From contig CAZSPL010000171.1 in NCBI GenBank assembly GCA_964608735.1, positions 1 to 9,069 on the forward strand: a stretch of 9,069 nucleotides of DNA, in the 5' to 3' direction. The position numbers and the translations under genes are program-made. This document shows positions 6,192 to 9,069 of this stretch, in pieces (position 1 is the stretch's first letter; the number at the start of each line of letters is the position of its first letter). The stretch is from CAZSPL01 sp964608735 (GTDB lineage Bacteria > JAJVIF01 > JAPKYR01 > CAZSPL01). The notes below the pieces were generated by a model. The model worked only from the letters and a program-made list of their open reading frames with translations. It searched no databases and was not told the origin of the DNA.

Positions 6192-6938
6192 ATGAAGATA
6201 TTAAGAGACATCGTAATCGTAGTGTTCATCATCGCCCTGGCGGTGATGATCCGCATCTGGATTTCCAGCAAACAGCATACCGCGCGCGACTTAAGCCTCG
6301 GTGAAGATATCGTCCCCACGGAAACGAAAGGCATGGGCGCGGGGGCAAGTATGCTCGATGAGAATGACCAGGCCGTGGCCGCGGTTGTGCTCGGGCAGGA
6401 GATTACTACCGGCGAGATCAACCGCAGGGCGAACCAGATGTGGGCTATGGCGTCGGGAGGCATGCCCGGTATCCCGGAAGTGGCTGAGATGCGCGACCAA
6501 CTCATCCTCCAGACATTCGCCGAGATGCTCAGCGAGATGCTCACCTACAACCTCGCCGGGGAGATGGGGTTCGATGTCGATTCCATCACCGACGAAGCCC
6601 TCAAGGAGTGGGCGTCGGACTATGATTCCCCCGCCGAGAAACTGAAGCAGCTCGGCGGCATGGGTGGGGCCGTCACGGAAGATGACATACGCAAACTGTT
6701 GAAAAAAGACGCGGTCTACACGATGGTTGAGAAAACGGTTACACGCGACATGCAAGACTTGTCGGACGATGAGCGCGACGCATATTTCAAGTCTTGGTTC
6801 ACGGCTGAACTAATCTCGCTTCAAATTGATTTCAAGGATGAAGCGCTCAAGGCCCTGTGGACCGATTATGTTGATAAGCTGAATGCCCATGCCGTTGCTG
6901 CGTCGGGGGAAGCAAATACCGCCGCCGGCGAGACATAG
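6192..6938 (+). CDS. Membrane-anchored SurA_N/PpiD-like protein without a visible parvulin domain
   Basis: Likely an inner-membrane protein with its body in the periplasm, similar in layout to the chaperone PpiD. Residues 1-6 are basic, then one hydrophobic segment (about 7-25) acts as an uncleaved anchor, followed by a flexible linker to about 58. Residues 60-77 (QAVAAVVLGQEITTGEIN) resemble the opening strand pair of SurA_N domains. Helices follow, with a Met-rich stretch (83-116), GFDVDSITDEALKEW (126-140) and VTEDDIRKLL (161-170), matching the usual order of the fold. No parvulin motif is found in the 248 residues. The C-terminal end is Ala-rich and probably disordered. Its ribosome site is a weak G-run (6183-6187). 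ppdK begins 20 bases after its stop. Assignment is by pattern and is less certain than for the upstream lipoprotein. Confidence 0.6.
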   Translation: MKILRDIVIVVFIIALAVMIRIWISSKQHTARDLSLGEDIVPTETKGMGAGASMLDENDQAVAAVVLGQEITTGEINRRANQMWAMASGGMPGIPEVAEMRDQLILQTFAEMLSEMLTYNLAGEMGFDVDSITDEALKEWASDYDSPAEKLKQLGGMGGAVTEDDIRKLLKKDAVYTMVEKTVTRDMQDLSDDERDAYFKSWFTAELISLQIDFKDEALKALWTDYVDKLNAHAVAASGEANTAAGET

Positions 6939-6958
6939 AAAAACGCGGGAGGATTGAA

Positions 6959-9069
6959 ATGGCAAAATGGATTTACCGGGCTGATGAGGGCGACGCATCG
7001 ATGAAGGACCTGCTCGGGGGCAAAGGGGCCAATCTCTGCCAGATGACGAAACTCGGGATACCGGTGCCACCGGTCTTCGTCGTGACAACCGAGGCCTGCA
7101 ATACTTACATCGGCGCGGGGGGAGTTTTCCCCGACGGCCTCACCGACCAGCTTACGGAGGGCATCACTTCACTCGAGGAAAAGATGGGGAAGAAATTCGG
7201 CGACCCGTCCGACCCGCTTCTCGTCTCGGTACGCTCGGGCGCGAAATTCAGCATGCCCGGCATGATGGAAACCGTACTCAACCTCGGGTTGAACGACAAG
7301 TCGGTAGTCGGCCTCGCGAAGAAAAGCGGCAGCCGGAGGTTCGCCCTCGACTGTTACAGGCGGCTGATACAGATTTTCTCCGATGTCGTCCTGCATATAG
7401 AGCACGATAAATTCGAGGATGCCATCAGGGCGATGAAGAAAAAGAAAGGCGTCGTCGCCGATACGGAGCTCGACGAGGACGACCTCAAGAAGCTCATCAC
7501 GAGCTACAAGAGAATCGTAAAGAAACACTACGGCGATTTTCCGCAGGACCCCCGGACACAGCTCGAAATGTCCATAAAGGCGGTATTCGATTCGTGGAAC
7601 ATACCCCGTGCGAAGACATACCGCAAACACAATAACATCCCCGAAAACCTTGGCACCGCCGTCAACATTCAATGCATGGTTTTCGGGAACTTCGGCGACA
7701 CATCCGCCACCGGCGTGGCATTCACGAGGAACCCGTCGGACGGCACGGCGGAAGTATACGGCGAGTATCTGCGTAACGCGCAGGGAGAGGATGTCGTCGC
7801 CGGGATACGCACGCCCGAAAAAATCTCGGAGATGGCTCATAGATTCCCCGAGAATTACAAGCAGTTCGTAGGCGTATGCGCGACCCTCGAAGATTTCTAC
7901 AAGGACATGCAGGATATCGAGTTCACTATCCAGGACGGCGTGCTTTATATTTTGCAGACGAGGAACGGCAAGCGGACCGGGCGCGCAGCGGTGAAAGTAG
8001 CGGTCGATGTAGTCAACGAAGGACGTATCGACAAGCGCGAAGCGCTGCTGAGGGTCGAGCCGTCAAGCCTGAACCAGTTGCTGCATCCGATGATAGACCC
8101 CGGCGCGCAATTTGAAATTCTGGCGAAAGGGCTCAATGCCAGTCCCGGCGCCGCATCGGGACCCATCGTATTCACCACCGCGAAAGCCGTCGAAGCTGAG
8201 AAGTCCGGGAAGAAAGCGATATTGGTAAGGGTACAGACAACCCCCGATGATATACAGGGAATGATTTCCGCCGCCGGGGTGCTGACATCGCAGGGAGGCA
8301 TGACATCCCATGCGGCCGTCGTGGCAAGGGGTATGGGCAAGCCGTGCGTCGCGGGATGCAGCGATATCGAGGTACATGTCGCCGATGGATATTTCATGGT
8401 CAACGAGCGGAAGTTCGTCGAGGGAGATATGCTGACCATCGACGGCTCCACCGGCCATGTGATTGCCGGGCGAGTGCCCCTCGTGGATGCGACCGTGTCC
8501 GCTGAATTCGCGACATTGCTCGGCTGGGCCGATGAAGTGAGAAAGCTGAAAATCAGGACGAATGCCGATGATGGGCCGTCCTGCGTGAAGGCGCGCGGAT
8601 TCGGCGCCGAGGGCATCGGGCTGACGCGTACAGAGCATATGTTCATGGGGGACAGGACCGAATTTGTCGCGGAATTGATACTCCTGCTCGCCGGGATGGA
8701 CAGGAAGAAGCCGGATGTCGCGTCGCGCATCAGCGAGCTTCTACTCCAGCTTGGCGAATTGCAGAAGGGGGATTTCATCGAGATATTCCGCGCGATGGAA
8801 GGCCTGCCGGTAACCATCAGGCTCATCGACCCGCCGCTCCATGAATTCATTCCCACCGAAGCCAAGCTCAAGGAACGCATCAAGAAACTGAGGGCCTCGG
8901 GCGGGGACAGGAAGGAGATCGCGAAACTCAAAAGAATGAACGAGCTGAGGGACGAGCTTCACGAGGAAAACCCCATGCTCGGACTTCGCGGATGCAGGCT
9001 GGGGATACTCTATCCCGAAATAAACCGCATGCAGATAAAGGCGATACTCGAAGCCGCTCTCGTCGTGAA
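6959..9069 (+). CDS. ppdK: Pyruvate, phosphate dikinase (3' end outside the window)
   Basis: Cytoplasmic enzyme that interconverts pyruvate, ATP and phosphate with phosphoenolpyruvate, AMP and pyrophosphate through a phosphohistidine. About 703 codons are visible of the usual 870-900, with no internal stop. The nucleotide-binding part shows GGKGANL with K22, VSVRSGA with R92, and E321 and Q333 in EFTIQDG and LQTRNGKR. The central domain carries GGMTSHAAVVARGMG with the phosphorylated H451, preceded by T449. The PEP/pyruvate barrel begins with GIGLTRTEHMF (R557) and IRLIDPPLHEF (R621). The remaining barrel residues fall beyond 9069. Numbering matches Clostridium symbiosum PPDK closely (K22, R92, H455, R561, R617). 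The start is set by GGGAGGA at 6947-6953, five bases before the ATG. A segment of about eight extra residues lies between 562 and 621. It shares a probable transcript with the preceding gene. Confidence 0.97.
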   Translation, partial: MAKWIYRADEGDASMKDLLGGKGANLCQMTKLGIPVPPVFVVTTEACNTYIGAGGVFPDGLTDQLTEGITSLEEKMGKKFGDPSDPLLVSVRSGAKFSMPGMMETVLNLGLNDKSVVGLAKKSGSRRFALDCYRRLIQIFSDVVLHIEHDKFEDAIRAMKKKKGVVADTELDEDDLKKLITSYKRIVKKHYGDFPQDPRTQLEMSIKAVFDSWNIPRAKTYRKHNNIPENLGTAVNIQCMVFGNFGDTSATGVAFTRNPSDGTAEVYGEYLRNAQGEDVVAGIRTPEKISEMAHRFPENYKQFVGVCATLEDFYKDMQDIEFTIQDGVLYILQTRNGKRTGRAAVKVAVDVVNEGRIDKREALLRVEPSSLNQLLHPMIDPGAQFEILAKGLNASPGAASGPIVFTTAKAVEAEKSGKKAILVRVQTTPDDIQGMISAAGVLTSQGGMTSHAAVVARGMGKPCVAGCSDIEVHVADGYFMVNERKFVEGDMLTIDGSTGHVIAGRVPLVDATVSAEFATLLGWADEVRKLKIRTNADDGPSCVKARGFGAEGIGLTRTEHMFMGDRTEFVAELILLLAGMDRKKPDVASRISELLLQLGELQKGDFIEIFRAMEGLPVTIRLIDPPLHEFIPTEAKLKERIKKLRASGGDRKEIAKLKRMNELRDELHEENPMLGLRGCRLGILYPEINRMQIKAILEAALVV

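Noticed and set aside
7169..7840. 223-residue - strand open frame
   Set aside because: It lies fully inside ppdK, whose active-site residues are all in the + strand frame; it is an antisense shadow.
7945..8931. 328-residue - strand open frame
   Set aside because: Long, but antisense to ppdK, with a Ser/Pro-rich composition typical of reverse-frame shadows and no recognisable motif.
1..9069. tRNA, rRNA or riboswitch
   Set aside because: No cloverleaf, rRNA segment or known riboswitch core was recognised in the intergenic gaps on either strand by eye. A covariance-model scan (tRNAscan-SE, Infernal/Rfam) would be decisive.

Overview
The window reads as ordinary chromosomal DNA of a Gram-negative-type (diderm) bacterium. 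All six supported genes lie on the + strand. The diderm inference rests on a lipoprotein and a membrane-anchored protein that both resemble the periplasmic chaperones SurA/PpiD. I cannot name the phylum from the sequence. The neighbourhood L25 - Pth - Mfd - SurA-like resembles arrangements in deltaproteobacteria and several uncultured phyla, but that is recall, not a search result.

Layout. Bases 1-250 hold no convincing gene. They are unusually rich in nested inverted and direct repeats: a long hairpin with a T-tract, an 11-bp GC-rich hairpin, and three copies of a TCCCGATAC motif. A plausible sigma-70 promoter (271-299) then leads into a translation and repair cluster: ribosomal protein L25 of the long TL5/CTC type (354-1025), peptidyl-tRNA hydrolase with a TTG start (1071-1700), and transcription-repair coupling factor Mfd (1681-5250), which overlaps pth by 20 bases. 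After a 116-base gap come two cell-envelope genes, a lipoprotein (5367-6083) and a membrane-anchored protein (6192-6938). Both look like the SurA N-terminal chaperone fold with no recognisable parvulin isomerase domain. A terminator-like hairpin lies between them, followed directly by a perfect TATAAT. Pyruvate, phosphate dikinase starts 20 bases after the second one (6959) and runs off the window end, with about 703 codons visible.

How the genes fit together. The first three serve ribosome assembly or stress, recycling of stalled peptidyl-tRNA, and release of stalled RNA polymerase with repair recruitment. Their tight spacing suggests one transcript. The two SurA-like proteins probably help outer-membrane or secreted proteins fold in the periplasm. 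PpdK interconverts pyruvate and phosphoenolpyruvate in the cytoplasm and has no obvious functional link to the gene before it.

I found no clear evidence of a new defence, mobile or CRISPR system. The points most worth a second look are the palindromic region at 1-223, the pair of isomerase-less SurA-like proteins, and the Asn-to-Lys change in Pth.
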